Shown: positions 10,759 through 22,523 of the stretch, one piece after another
How positions within the stretch are numbered: position 1 is the first letter of the stretch
How the letters are laid out: each line of letters starts with the position of its first letter
From: Epichloe hybrida
Lineage: Eukaryota > Ascomycota > Sordariomycetes > Hypocreales > Clavicipitaceae
DNA: 64,000 bases
Direction of reading: 5' to 3'
Assembly: GCA_019022495.1 (NCBI GenBank)
Contig: JAFEKR010000007.1
Coordinates: 2,356,001-2,420,000 of the forward strand
Position numbers and translations under genes: made by a program
Notes under the pieces: generated by a model
Told to the model about the DNA's origin: nothing
Seen by the model: the letters and a program-made list of their open reading frames with translations, nothing else
Database searches by the model: none

Positions 10759-13700
10759 TCAAGACAACCAGTCGCGAATCCAGCCGACCATCCACTCGGG
10801 GCGCAGAGGCTCGCAAGTCCGAAGACGAGGGATCAGCTTCTCTGTCAGATTAGTGCTCAGGCGAGCCATACTGCCGCCTGGGTGGGCAAGACTGGTGTAG
10901 AAATCCAATAGCTTGAGCCCGGGCATCTTTGCCTTGGTCTCCGAGGGAGAGCCATTCTTCTGTTCCCCCGGCGCTGATCTCGCGCGCAACAAGGCGACCC
11001 ATTCTGTGTAAGGGACTACCTGGATCTCATCCAGTCGGGAGTCGCTCGATGGACCCGAAAGACTTCTCTTCACCGTGGGCAGTAGAGCTGTCCATGTCGT
11101 GCTCCAAGGGTTCACCGCGTGAAGAACAAGTGGCTCTCCCCCGCCAGTCTCCCTCGTCGCCAAAACCTTGAAACTGTCCACTATGAAGCTGCTCAGGCGA
11201 TCGATTGGGATCCAATCCATGTCGCCCAGCAGGCCGGCTGGATGCTGATCGTCAGCATACCCGAGCGTTTCCGGCAGCGCACCAATCTGCTTCGAGGTCA
11301 GCACAAGAGTTGGGAACCACTCGTGTCGATTCCAGCCCCGACGCAGGTCTGCCGATCCAGCTGCCTGTGCAACGCGTATGACGGCAGTCTCCAGGCCAAG
11401 GTTCTTGGAGGCGTACTCTAGAATCAACTCGCCGAGGAACTTGCTCTCCCCGTAGCCTGTTGCTGCAGGAGATGCCAGATCAGAAATGATGGTCTCGGGC
11501 ACCGTGGTCTCGGATCCAGGAGAAGCTGCCGGGGGGTAGTTGGATGTGGCGCTGATGCTGGACAGGAAGAGCACTGATGGACGGCGGCTGGCTGAATGAG
11601 CTGCCAGCGAGAGCAAATTCACGAGTCCGTCCAGGCTGGGCCGGAAAGAGATGAGAGACAGGTTGAAATCCACGGGCCAGGCATTGTGCACGATTGTAGT
11701 GACTTGGGTTTGAAGAAGACGCAGCACAGAGGCTGGCAGACCCAGGTCCGTCTTGCCCACTTGACCTGTCAGGAATGTAACCCGAGGTGGCGGGAAGTCG
11801 ACCCCAAGACCCCGTTCCCTGTTCCGTCTCACTTGGACCACCCGTGAGTCTTGCGATCTGTTCAGACAGTAGACGTGACTGATGCTGTCGTCCTGAAGGA
11901 GCTTGTCCAAAAGAAATGACCCGATACCACCGGTCGATCCCGTCAGAAGAACAACATGGGTGGTCCTGGAGCGCGGAGTGGCCTCTCTGGTTTCTCGCAG
12001 ATCTACCACATCTTTGCAAAGATGTGAAAGTGCTGCTGTCTGTTCTTCATAAATTCGGGACAGTTGCTCGAGCCGGCTCTGTGCTGCGACATGTCCGCCT
12101 GTTCCATTGATCGGAGGAGACATGTGCATGTGTTCCACAACTGCACGAGTCAGCAGACTAACCGAGGGGTTCTCGTAGATTGCTTTCGGATCAATCCAGG
12201 TGAGTCGAGAATGGCGTTGTAGCTCCTGACTGAGTCTTGCGACGATTAAAGAATCCATCCCGAGCGTGAAGAAGTCGGCGTCGTGTGAGACATGGCTCCA
12301 ACCCGTCAAGTGCTTGACGACGGCTTCCAAAACCCCCGCGACAGATTCCGCACTCCCCGCGTCAAAGCCTGATGGGAAAACGAAGCCCGAGACAACCTTG
12401 TTCCGGGAATACAAGTCATCGATCGCCTCTTGGTACAGCGCAATGGTGGCTCTCCTCTGCACGGTCCCCTTGCCGGTGCGAGCCATGGGAACTGACGGCT
12501 CAGTGAGCAATATTTTGGAACGAGAGACGCGTGCATATCCCGGATAGGCCGAATTGGCTTCCTCGACAGCAGGCCAGATGCTGTCGATGGCCGCCAGCAC
12601 GGACTGCTCATCGGAAAGCTCTTTGCTGTCCACGAGCTCGACGAGAAGCGACGACTCGAATCTTCCCTCGCCAATCATGACCGCGCCGCGCACGAGCGCG
12701 TGTCCACAGACGTTGTTCTCAAACGTGACCGGGTTGGTCTTCTCGCCGGTAGAGTACACCAAGACGTCATCGGCGCGGCTCTCGTATACCCACGAGTTTG
12801 GCTTTTCTGGATGCGGCGAGAATAAATCACCCGTTTCATACTCCTCAAGGTCCGGGAATAGTGCAAACACAGGCTCGGGTCGCCCGTGAAGGGACTTGTT
12901 GACGAGGACGAGCTCGTGCAGATTGCCGAAGCGATGGCGCAGTTGAGCTCTTGATTGGGGGTGGAACTCGACGGCTCGCCAGTCGGTGACGCGGGACAGA
13001 CTGTCTCGATAGACCACGGGCAGCGATCCAGATTCACTCAAGCCGAAGACTTGGTAGAGTGGAACACGGGCGCGAACAACGTCGCCCGCGTGCTTGGATG
13101 GACTGCCGCCAATGTAGATGAGTTTCTCAACCTTTTCCGACAGTACGGCTAGCGCCTGGGTGTCATGAGCCATGGAGTGAAGCATCACGGGAGCCACCAG
13201 GACCCAGTTGACGTCGGTGTTGCCGACAGCCTCAACCAAGCTCTGGAGCGTAGGTGGAGGTCCTGGCAGGGGATAGATGGGTACGTTGTCGTGGAAGATT
13301 GGCACGAAGAGTGTGAAAGCCAGACCGGCCATCTGAAAGTGCGCAGTGAAAAAGTATTAAAGCGGGTTATTTATTTGGTGCTTGAGTGCACACGAGACAA
13401 CACCATAAGATGACTTGGACTTACATGGAAAGGCGGCAGCGTGACTAGGGACGTATCCCTGATCAAGTACCTATTCGGACTGTCAAAGCCGTCGGGCGGC
13501 TCAAGGGAGGTGTTCGATGCCACCGCGGCAATGAACTCATTAGTAAACACCAATGGCTTAGGGATGCCTTGTCATCGTCAGGGTCATTTGAGATTTGGAG
13601 CCCGGCTGGACACACACCACCTCGCTCGCACTCACCTGTTGAGCCCGACGTATGGAGAACACACACCGGGTCATTCTTGGCTTCTTCATACGTCTTTGTA

Positions 13701-14326
13701 TACGGATAGTCCGGGCCATCTTGAGCATCAAGGAGCTCTTGCAAGGAAGCCATGTGCAGCTTTCGCGAGACTCGACACTCGGAAAGAAGCGAGACCGGCG
13801 CGGGCTCTGGCCATGTTGTGACCACCGTGGTACAGTTGACTCGACGAAATAGAGCCTCAAATGCAACTTTACTGTTTCGTGGGGACGGGAAGAACACCTT
13901 TTTTTTGGAAAAAAAAAAAGAAGAGGTAAGGATGGGGTTTCACACCAGTCACGCTGTGTTGAGAGACTCAAGAAATTCAAAAAAAAAAGAAAGACGCGAG
14001 GCTCAACACACCTTGTGGCCCGTCTTGATGGCGGCGAGTAAAATGATGGAGTAACGCAGATCTCCTGGACCAAGATACGCAATTGTGTCAAACGCATCAG
14101 TCTTCCCGAGATTCTCTTCCAACCACCAAGCTACGTGGCTCACGGCCTTTGACACCTCCGAATATGTGACGGAGCGGAAGCCACCGACATACTTGGTAGG
14201 GGATATGGGCAGCTTGGCAAATATTCTATCTGGCTCAGACTGCCTCCGGATCTCGAGCATCTCTGGCATAGTCTGCCGAACCTCGTTTGCCGGCAAGGCG
14301 GAGCTGGGGACGGACGCCATTGTCAA
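10759..14326 (-). CDS. NRPS-like enzyme (adenylation-thiolation-reductase)
   Basis: The enzyme should activate a carboxylic acid as its adenylate, load it on a carrier domain and release it by NADPH-dependent reduction to an aldehyde or alcohol. Exons are 14012-14326, 13636-13897, 13425-13567 and 10759-13332 (1,097 residues); introns of 114, 68 and 92 bases all keep the frame. The adenylation domain has VLHTSGSTG (about 184-192) and YETGDL (about 405-410). The carrier domain has FFTLGMDSL with the phosphopantetheine Ser near 601. The reductase domain has LLTGSTGGIGSFLL (about 703-716) and a YGESK pair (Tyr867/Lys871). No condensation or thioesterase domain is present, so it is not a peptide synthetase proper. 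The adenylation code does not tell me the substrate. It is the core gene of the proposed cluster and faces away from the desaturase across a 1.8 kb shared upstream region. Confidence 0.93.
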
Positions 14327-16108
14327 CCGAAGCCTTGAAAGCCTTTGTGCGACAAATAGATGGGTAGATTGGAAGAGTGTTCCAACAAGACAGAAGTGGC
14401 GGGAATCATGGAGGACGAAGCTTTACCTGCTAAAAGGGTCATGTCAACATAATTTGCGCATCAAAAGAGAGGAGGAGTAGATGCGGAGTCTGCCCTATCC
14501 CGGGGCTACTTCAAACCCCTGCTGGGTCTTGTCTTGCATAAGCCACTACTGTACATACCGTTCTTCATGCCATGTTCGCTGTTTGTCATATCCTAAATGG
14601 GCTTTTTGACGCCTTCGTGCATGTCTTGTGACCAAGATTTCTCCCAAGATTTCTCCCAAGATCAACACCTGCGTGGTTCGTTTGGGAAAGAAGTGTCGTC
14701 AGGCCTGAGCGCATTAGTCGTGCTTCACCGTCTTGGCTCCAGAACTGTTTCATGCAAATGTTGTGAGAATGGGACATGTATCACGAAAGAGCTTAGTCTG
14801 GCTTTGCCTGCTTTATTGCATGTCCACAGGCCATTTTGTTGATGCAAAGTGAGATGCAAAGCACAAGCAGAATGATTGCATGCTGGTGATGAGCTGCACA
14901 TCTGAGCGCGCCTCTATTCTCATTCCCCTTGACCAATAGAGTCCCGCACTATGCGCAAGCTGATGAGGGAAAAAAAAAATTCCTTCTTTCGCGTCAGAAG
15001 CCTACATACACATGTCTATGCAGTGGGGGAAGGAAGGACGATGGATTGACGACCATGAGCCATATCATGAGACCGCCTTGCAAAGATTCTACCAATGATG
15101 AGAGAAAGCAAGGGACTTTCAGACAGACTCTCTGCTCCATGACAGAAAACCGTTGGTCAGGACACTGACATCAGTGACATGTGAAATTGTCCATGCCGTC
15201 CCCCCCCCCCCCCGCAGGCCACGATTTGGTGTGAAAGAGCAAGGCGGCATGATGACAAGGATTCATCCCTGCAGCTGGCGGGTGGCCCTTGCTTATCGTG
15301 TTTGTTCGCCAAACGCGGGATCACCGGCAGGGTCCAGGAGGGCGGGGAATGAACATGCATGAGTCGTTTATTATGTAAATTTGTAAATCACTTCTTACAT
15401 GTCTCATATTGTCCTTTGGGCATCAGTCAGAAGAGGGAACAATCGAAATCCCTGCCCAAATCCCGGTGTGTTTGTGTGACGTGGAAATGGTCGATGGGAA
15501 AGAACAACATGTTGTTGGTTTCGGCGGCATGGCTGGCAGCGAACCATGTGGGAAAATCCTCGATTGGTATCTTGCAGCATTGTCCGAGTCCTTTGTATTC
15601 TTGAGCGAGCACAGTCACGATGCCGTCGTCGTGAAGAACAAATTATATATATATACGAAACGTCGGGACATAATGTCTCAAATGAAGGGAGCCATTTCCC
15701 CAGTTCTACGACGGTGAGGGACAATGACAGATGGAGACCTCGAGTTCTGGGTGTGAGTGGTCCCGTCGTCATGCAGTCTTACCTCCACTCGATAGGAGAT
15801 TTTTAGCAGCTATTCTCCACAGAAGAGTTGGACAGAAACCCCGGTCTCGAAAAGGGACAACAAGTTGAGAAACACACAAACTTAGCAAAGGTGTTGAGTG
15901 TCTCACTGAATGCAGGATGCCTGACGAGTTATGCTGACAGCAGGAAGGGGCGTAGTAGAATCGCGGCATGAAGATATATAGATAAGTCGCCGAGCTTTCA
16001 TCCTCATTGAAAAACAGAGAATGAGGCGAGCCAGAAAGTAGTCAAAATCTTGTCAGAAAACTCGCAGACTTGTTGGTAAAATCTTTCCCCATCATCGTTG
16101 TATTCGCA
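14327..16108. promoter_or_regulatory. Divergent intergenic region between NRPS-like and desaturase genes
   Basis: This serves as promoter for both flanking cluster genes. It holds a 12-base tandem repeat (unit CCAAGATTTCTC, about 2.7 copies, 14632-14663), a run of about 14 C near 15200, and an AT-rich TATATATATAC near 15646. A TATA-like GATATATAGATAAG at 15972-15985 lies about 130 bases before the desaturase start. A CCTGCATTC motif (minus strand) lies at about 15908-15916. No coding frame is convincing. Confidence 0.5.
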
Positions 16109-17692
16109 ATGGAGACCGAGAGAACTGGGTTTCAGACGCAGAATGAACCTCACCCAACTGAGTTGGTGAAGGGCGGCGTACGTTTTGTTTCTTATCCCCC
16201 TTATCCCATCCGCTTGCCCAGAACTTCTTTCATCATGTTACCCGAAGTATTGACCAGTAACTACTACCCATTAGCATGTAAATCAGAAAGTGAGCATCAG
16301 CGAGCTCAGAAAAGCCATCCCGGATTATTGCTTCCAGCCGTCCCTGGCACGCTCATTCTTCTACTTGGCCCGAGACTTGACCTATTCGACGATTCTCCTC
16401 TGCGCGCTGTACTATTCGCTTCACACGAGCCTCGTCAGGAACTCGTCTGCTCTGTACTATGCCGTCGTCGGCACCTACGGGTTCTGCCAAGGCATCGTGT
16501 GGACGGGACTATGGGTGATTGCCCACGACTGCGGCCACAGCGGCTTCTCGACTTGGAGCGTGGTGAACGACACGGTTGGCTTCCTGTTGCACTCGAGCCT
16601 GTTGGCGCCGTACTTCTCGTGGAAGTCGACGCATCGCCGTCACCACATCTACTCGAACCACGTGGAGAAAGACCTCAATTACGTGCCGCCGAGCCGCTCC
16701 GAGTACGCCGCCAAGATTGGCCGTGCCGTGGAGACACTCGACGAGGCTGGCCAGGATGCCCCTGCGGTGCTGTTCTTGAGGATCCTACTGCAGCAGGTGA
16801 TTGGGTGGAACTGGTACATCATGTCCAACATTACGTGTCCTCCGTCGGCCGTGGTCAAGAAGGGCATGTCTGCGTGGAGACATTCCCACTTTGACCCTTG
16901 GGGAGCAATGTTCCGCGAGTCAGAAGTGGCGGCCGTTGTGCTGTCCGATCTAGGATGCCTCGCCACCATTGCCGCCCTTTACAAGCTCTGCCAGGTATTC
17001 GGATCCTTCGAGACGCTCTTCTGGGTATACATTGTTCCCTGGTCGTGGGTCAACCACTGGATAGGTATGTGTTATTACATTGTATGCTTGTTGATATTGT
17101 CTGACAAGCTGCACTTGCACTTCTCGAGACATGGCCAAGGCAGCTAGCTATTAATGCTTGCTTGCTCACTGAATGCTGATGGGGATTGAACAATACTATA
17201 GTCATGATAACATATCTCCACCACACACATCCCAACTTGCCCAAGTACACGGCAGAATCATGGACCTTTTTGCGGGGAGCCACGGCCACAATCGACCGCG
17301 ACTTTGGTATCATCGGCACTCACTTCCTTCACCACATCTCCTCGGACCATGTGACGCACCATCTCTTCTCTCGCATCCCGCACTACTACACACGCGCGGC
17401 AAGCGAGGCCATCATCCCATTACTCGGCAACCACTACCACGGCCGCGGCCAGTTCCGTTACAAAGATCTCCAAATCGCCTTCCGCGACTGCCAGTGGGTG
17501 GAGAAGGATGAGGAGAAGGACAAGTCGTTTGGCTTATACAAAGACAGCAGTGAGGTGAGCCCACGCGACCAGGCTCTATGGTACCGAGCTGGTGTCAGCC
17601 CGGCGCCCGAGTATAAGATGCGGGGGGTAAGCTTACTTCATGTCGAGAGTGGCGCCGGATGCATGAATGAAGAAGACGAACAGACGCGCTAG
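16109..17692 (+). CDS. Delta-12-type fatty acid desaturase
   Basis: This is a membrane-bound di-iron desaturase of the oleate delta-12/omega-3 type, expected in the endoplasmic reticulum and acting on acyl chains. Proposed exons are 16109-16165, 16287-17064 and 17202-17692 (441 residues). The first intron (GTGAAG...ATCAG, 121 bases) is inferred because the main frame has a stop at 16272 and no ATG; the short exon joins in phase 0. The three histidine boxes are HDCGH (99-103), HRRHH (135-139) and HVTHH (328-332). ELRKAIPDYCFQPSL near the N-terminus is typical of fungal delta-12 enzymes. The last coding bases follow a possible GTAAGC donor at 17627, so the C-terminus may differ. Length is slightly below usual. 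AATAAA at 17826 may serve polyadenylation. Its place beside the NRPS-like gene suggests it shapes an acyl substrate or product. Confidence 0.88.
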
Positions 17693-18191
17693 TTTTTTTT
17701 TTTTTTTTTCCTTTTCCTTTTTATAGCTGAATTACATGCAAATTCATAGAACTTTTTTTCATAATACATCTTTTTAACTAGGACCATGTAAATATCTATC
17801 ATAGGATTAGATACTACGGATGAAGAATAAAGCAAATACTACTATTTTTCAGGCAGAAAAAAAAAACAATGCACTTTGCGTAGTCTTCTTGTGATAAAGC
17901 TCACGCGAGCACTAACTTTATACCTAGTAGATAGTATAAAGTAGCCGCCCTATATAAATCCACATATCACTTGTACCGTGCATACATAGTCGTCATGTAT
18001 GTAATATGTAAGTTTGCGCGTTTTCGTGGATCAGACCCCAAGTTGGTAAACCGTTGACCTAGCGGCAATGGCCACCATCACACAATTCGATCGACGTTTG
18101 CTCCTGAATCTACCTCGTCTCCCCTTTTATCTTTGCGGTAATGTGGTTGGTTGGTGTCGAAACTGCGTCCTGTTTCGAATTTTTTTTTATT
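17693..18191. other. AT-rich 3' flanks of convergent genes
   Basis: This is an AT-rich stretch between the desaturase and the convergent DUF302-like gene. It begins with a T run just after the desaturase stop. No gene is seen. Confidence 0.55.
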
Positions 18192-19022
18192 TCATTTTTT
18201 CCATTTTTTCCATTTTCTCGTTATAATAGTGCTCCAAACAGATTGAATACAGGACTTAAAAGAACAAAGCAACACGCACTTTGCTGAATGCGAATACGAA
18301 TGCTTGCTATTCATGACACGACTTGTCGCCACGTTGGAATTCCCTTCTCGTCCTCTTCCGACAGACAGCCCGTCAGCCCCCGCCCCCCCTGACGTGTCAA
18401 CTTGTCTGGATATGTCTGCCATCAGCCTAAAGACCTTGATCTGCAACTCGCGCGTCGTCTGGCGGAGTCCCTCGTTGGCCAAGGTGCCGCTGTGCCCGGC
18501 TATGAGTCCCTCCACCAACAGCATGACGATACGTGTCGACCCGTCTGGTTGCTCGACGAAGCCGCAGTCCAGCGGGACATGGAGCGTGGCCTCGACGCTT
18601 TCCCGGATCATGTCGATCGCAAAGAGGGGGTTGCCGAAAATAAATCGATGAGCACCGAGTGCCGCCCCCCTGCCACGCTCAGAGTCACGCTCATGTACGG
18701 CGGTGGGCCCCAGAGGAGGAGGCGGAGGAGGAGGAGGAGGAGGAGGAGGAGTCGACTCGGTTGAGAATGGGGGGAAATGGCGAATCCACCTCCCGTGATC
18801 GAACTCGGCAAATAAGACAAAGCCGCTCTTCGTTCCCGTCTCCTGGATGACCCGGGCGATTCCCTCCGCACTGGTCTGCTCGCGAAGCACGCCCGCCTTG
18901 ATTGGCGGAACGTGGTGGCGGAAACGCTCGACGAGCTCGGCACACGGCAAGGCCACGTCGACGGTGAGTCGCTGGATCGGGATGGTCTCGACGGATGCGT
19001 TCTGAGGAAGCGCCAAGTCCAT
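18192..19022 (-). CDS. DUF302-like protein
   Basis: A single open frame encodes 276 residues. The N-terminal half (RLTVDVALPCAELVERFRHH, then FVLFAEFDHGRWIRHF) and the middle (RFIFGNPLFAIDMI, HVPLDCGFVEQPDG) resemble the DUF302/TT1751-like fold seen in many fungal cluster-associated proteins of unknown function. A run of about 12 prolines (near residues 90-101), encoded by a GGA/TCC microsatellite, interrupts the domain. No signal peptide or membrane helix is seen; the C-terminus is basic (KWKKWKK). The frame after about residue 210 looks less conserved. It lies head-to-head with the P450 across 1.2 kb, inside the proposed cluster. Function unknown; the domain call is from memory of the family. 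Confidence 0.7.
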   Translation of the reverse strand: MDLALPQNASVETIPIQRLTVDVALPCAELVERFRHHVPPIKAGVLREQTSAEGIARVIQETGTKSGFVLFAEFDHGRWIRHFPPFSTESTPPPPPPPPPPPPLGPTAVHERDSERGRGAALGAHRFIFGNPLFAIDMIRESVEATLHVPLDCGFVEQPDGSTRIVMLLVEGLIAGHSGTLANEGLRQTTRELQIKVFRLMADISRQVDTSGGAGADGLSVGRGREGNSNVATSRVMNSKHSYSHSAKCVLLCSFKSCIQSVWSTIITRKWKKWKK

Positions 19023-19462
19023 CTTGTCGCCTTGTTGTTGTTGTTGTTGTTGCTGTTACTGTTGTTCGAACTCATCGATGAGCATCACCGAGAGTCCATG
19101 GGTGCGTGTGTGTGTGTCTGTGGCGTGTAGATGTAGTTGGATGACGGGTAGCAAACTCCGAGCTGGTAGAATGTTGCTCATCGTAAATGACGTGTATCTT
19201 CCTCAATCCTGATTGTTTGCCTCAATTCTGATGGTTTGCCGCTAGTGTCTTTTTTTTTTTTTTTCCCAAAACATACACATGCCCATCCACCAATACAGTA
19301 AGACACGCAGACGCAGACACGCAGACGCAGACACGATGCGGCAGTTGGCGGTGTATAAAAAGTCGTGGCATTGGTGGAGAAAGAAGTCGCGGTCGAAAAG
19401 GCATCCGTCCGCCCCTTGTTAGTTTGGGTAGCAACCATGTTCTCCATATTTGGGCATATCTT

Positions 19463-19493
<31 letters not shown>

Positions 19494-20241
19494 GGAAATG
19501 TAGAAATCGTCTACTCTGCTGCAGGTTGCGGAAAAACACGTTTCTCATGCAAGCATGGCGCGCGCGGTTCCCCCCGTTCAACCCCTGCTGCATGCAGCGC
19601 GACCCGTGACACCGTTCCGGGAATATCCAACAGCCGGTCCATTGATGAGAGCAAAAACAAGGCGTCCAATGAGCCATCGAGCAGGACTCACTCGGGCAGA
19701 AAGATTCGGATTCGTTTTCCACGCGGGAGCCAGCAGAGAGAGAGGCTGGGGGTCCCCCTCGTGCTGACAATATCTCGGTCCGTTCTACGGATTACGGACT
19801 TACCGCCATGAGTGGTGTTTGTTGCAATTGCATCGGGCATGCCCATGGCCGAGACTCGTGAGAAGAGACAACTTCTCGCAGGAACTGGAGTTTTGAATCA
19901 CACTCTGGGGCACGGGGTCGCAGAAAAACGTGGGAATTGGCTGGCTCAAGAAGAGCTATGGGGGGGGGAGAAGAGATGAGCTTCACAGCATATATCATCT
20001 ATGCAGATCTGACGCGCAACGGGTCGCGGCGGCAAGTGCAAAGTGCAAACTGCATTGCAACCTGCATTCATTGCATTGAACCTATGTAGTTGGAAGTCCG
20101 TGTAGCTCTGCAATGTACATAGATCCCCCACATGCCGCCGATGGTGATTCCTGCATTCTGCGTTCTGCATTCTGCACCAGAAACCTCCGCTCTTTTTCGG
20201 GGGAGATGCCAGCTGGCTGTCTGGATTGTGCAAATTGACAG
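19023..20241. promoter_or_regulatory. Divergent intergenic region between DUF302-like and P450 genes
   Basis: This is the shared upstream region of two cluster genes. It contains a (TTG)n run at 19030-19050, a poly-T tract of about 30 bases at 19464-19493, and a repetitive TGCATT-rich block at 20044-20083. Further CCTGCATTCTG/TCTGCATTCTGC copies lie at 20150-20175, 65-190 bases before the P450 start. Those copies resemble a block upstream of the methyltransferase gene. No gene is seen. Confidence 0.5.
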
Positions 20242-22324
20242 ATGCCGATGCCGATGCCGATGAAAATGCCCATGGACAGCCGAGTGGCGGCAGCAATGGC
20301 CGCTGGGACGAAAACTTACCTGACGGTCGTGACTTGTGTGACGACTCTTCTCGTACGTTCACCTGAAGAAGTAGTAGAGAATGAGAAAGAACAAGACCAA
20401 GGTAATGGCCATTTCGCACAACTGAGTCCTGACTGACTGCATGTATGATGTACCTGCCGCAAGGTCGCCGCCATCATCTACCACAGACTACGGCTACACA
20501 ACCTCGCGAGGTATCCAGGCCCGTTCCTCGCCCGACTCTCCTCGTTTCCAAACTGGTATCATGCAGCCGGCGGAGACAGACACGAGTGGCTGTACCGCCT
20601 TCACACACGCCATGGTTCGTTCGCAATAACATGTCCTCTCTCATCAATCTGATTTAGGTTGTCCAATGCAGCAAAACCCCCCCCCCCCTCCTCCTCCTCC
20701 TCCTGACGGCAAAGCAACAGGTCCCGTAGTGCGCTTCGCGCCAAACTCCCTGTCGTTCAACACGGCAGAGGCATTCGATGCCATTTACAAATCGTCAAAG
20801 ACAAACGTCATCAAGTCGGACTGGTACCAATGCGTGCGCGACTCTGCAGGCGGGTTTGAGAGCACCTTTACCGCTCGGCAAACGGCCCGCCATGCAGCGA
20901 AGCGCAGGCTCCTCTCGCAAGCGTTTTCGGAACGCGCTCTGAGGGATTACGAGCCCAGGATCTGCGCTCACATTGAGGCCTGGATCGAGGCCATACAGAA
21001 CGAGATCGGCAACGGCGACGGTGACGGCGATGGCGATGGCGGTCTTGCTGACATCGACTTGGGCCAGTGGTCCAACTACCTGATATTTGATATCCTCGGC
21101 GATCTAGGCTACGGGTCTTCCTTTGGACTTGTTACGACGGCAACGAATCGCTCCGTGGTGGATTTGATTCCCAAGGCAACAGGTGGTTGGTACTCTGTAG
21201 GTCAACAACGTTTCCCCCCTTTCCCCTTCCCCTTTTCGTGTACGAAATGCTCCAAGTAGTAGAAACTCCAACAGAGACAAGAGACAGAAGAAGCTAACAA
21301 CCCCCCCCCCCTCCCCCCCCCAAAAAAAAAGCTGGGCTACCACCCCTTCACCAAGCCCCTTCGCCGCATACTCTTCCAAACGCCCCTGGGCGCATATCTC
21401 GGCGGCCCATCCTACCACCACAACATCCAGTTCCGGACCTTCTGTCTCAGCAAACTCAAAGAACGTCGTCAAAAGGATGCTGCCGAGAAAGCCGAAGAGC
21501 CCGCCGCCGCCGCCCCCCGCGTCATGTTCACGCACCTCCTCCACGGCCGGGACCCCGAGACAGGCGAGGGCTACTCCACGGGCGATCTTGCCTGCGAAAG
21601 CGTTCTCCTCATGGTAGCAGGATCGCAGTCCACGGCCGGCGGCCTCGCCGCCATCTTCTTCTACCTGGCGCACCACCCCGCCAAGCTGGCGCGCCTGCGG
21701 GCCGAGATCCACGGCGCGTTCGCGAGGGAGCAGGACATCCGGTACGAGTACGCGTCGTGCGCGCTGGCGACGCTCCCCTACCTGCGCGCCTGCGTCAACG
21801 AGTCCCTGCGCCTGTCCCCTCCCACGCCTGGCCATCTGCCGCGCGACGTGCTGGGCCCGGGCGCCGTCGCCATGATAGATGGACATGCCGTCCCGGGAGG
21901 CACGACGGTCGGCGTGAGTCCCTACGCCCTTCATCGAAACCCATCGTACTTCCGAGACCCGCTGGGTTTCGTGCCGGAGAGGTGGCTGGCGCCGAGAGAC
22001 GGGGACGGGGACGGGGACGGTGACGGGGACGGTGACGGACGCGGCGGTCCGATGGTGATGGGGATGGTGGGATTCGCGGCCTTCAGCGGCGGGCCGACGG
22101 GCTGCATCGGGCAGCAGCTGGCCATGGTGGAAATGTCGTTGGCGGCGGCGAGGCTGCTCTGGCGATTCGATCTGCGGCTGCTGCGTCGTCGTCGTCGTCG
22201 TCGTCACTCTGACTCTTCATCTCCCGTCGAGTTCGTCGCCAAGGATCGCTTCGTGGGGCAGGCCGAGGGTCCTCGGGTGCGGCTTGTGGTGTCCTGTCCT
22301 GCTCGCCGAGGGGAGGCAGACTAG
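20242..22324 (+). CDS. Cytochrome P450 monooxygenase
   Basis: This is a microsomal, haem-thiolate oxygenase. Exons are 20242-20352, 20464-20614, 20721-21196 and 21332-22324 (576 residues). The splices are supported because the membrane anchor is rebuilt across intron 1 (TVVTCVTTLL joined to VAAIIYHRL) and RYPGPFLARLS follows. GPVVRFAPN is rebuilt across intron 2. Further marks are the I-helix AGSQST (342-347), ExxR in ESLR (403-406), PERW (461-464) and the haem loop FSGGPTGCIG with Cys504. The Thr of the I-helix is present. Two Gly-Asp repeat stretches (after about residue 200, and at about 470-482 between PERW and the haem loop) are unusual insertions encoded by GACGGG-like repeats. Introns 2 and 3 carry C-rich runs. 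It likely oxidises the product of the NRPS-like enzyme; the exact CYP family is not determined. Confidence 0.93.
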
Positions 22325-22523
22325 TGCGACTGCATTTCAATTCTTTTTGTTGTTGTTTTTTTTTCTTATCTCTTGAGTTTTTTTTTTTTTTTTTTTTTTT
22401 GCCACGATTTATTTGTGTTGAATCCAACGAGACCCATCATCCAGACAATCCATCCAGGCACATGAATAAATGAAACCTCCTCCCTCCCTCCTCCACACCC
22501 GTCATCTCACCATCCACTCCAAT

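Noticed and set aside
10759..14326. Alpha-aminoadipate reductase (Lys2) as identity of the A-T-R gene
   Set aside because: At 1,097 residues it is shorter than Lys2 (about 1,400) and lacks its N-terminal extension; a secondary-metabolism NRPS-like enzyme fits better.
16070..16894. 274-codon plus-strand frame overlapping the desaturase
   Set aside because: Different frame from the His-box-bearing protein; its first 19 in-frame codons from 16109 are used as exon 1, the rest is shadow.
21104..22207. 367-codon minus-strand frame
   Set aside because: Antisense shadow of the P450 exons; low-complexity and without family motifs.
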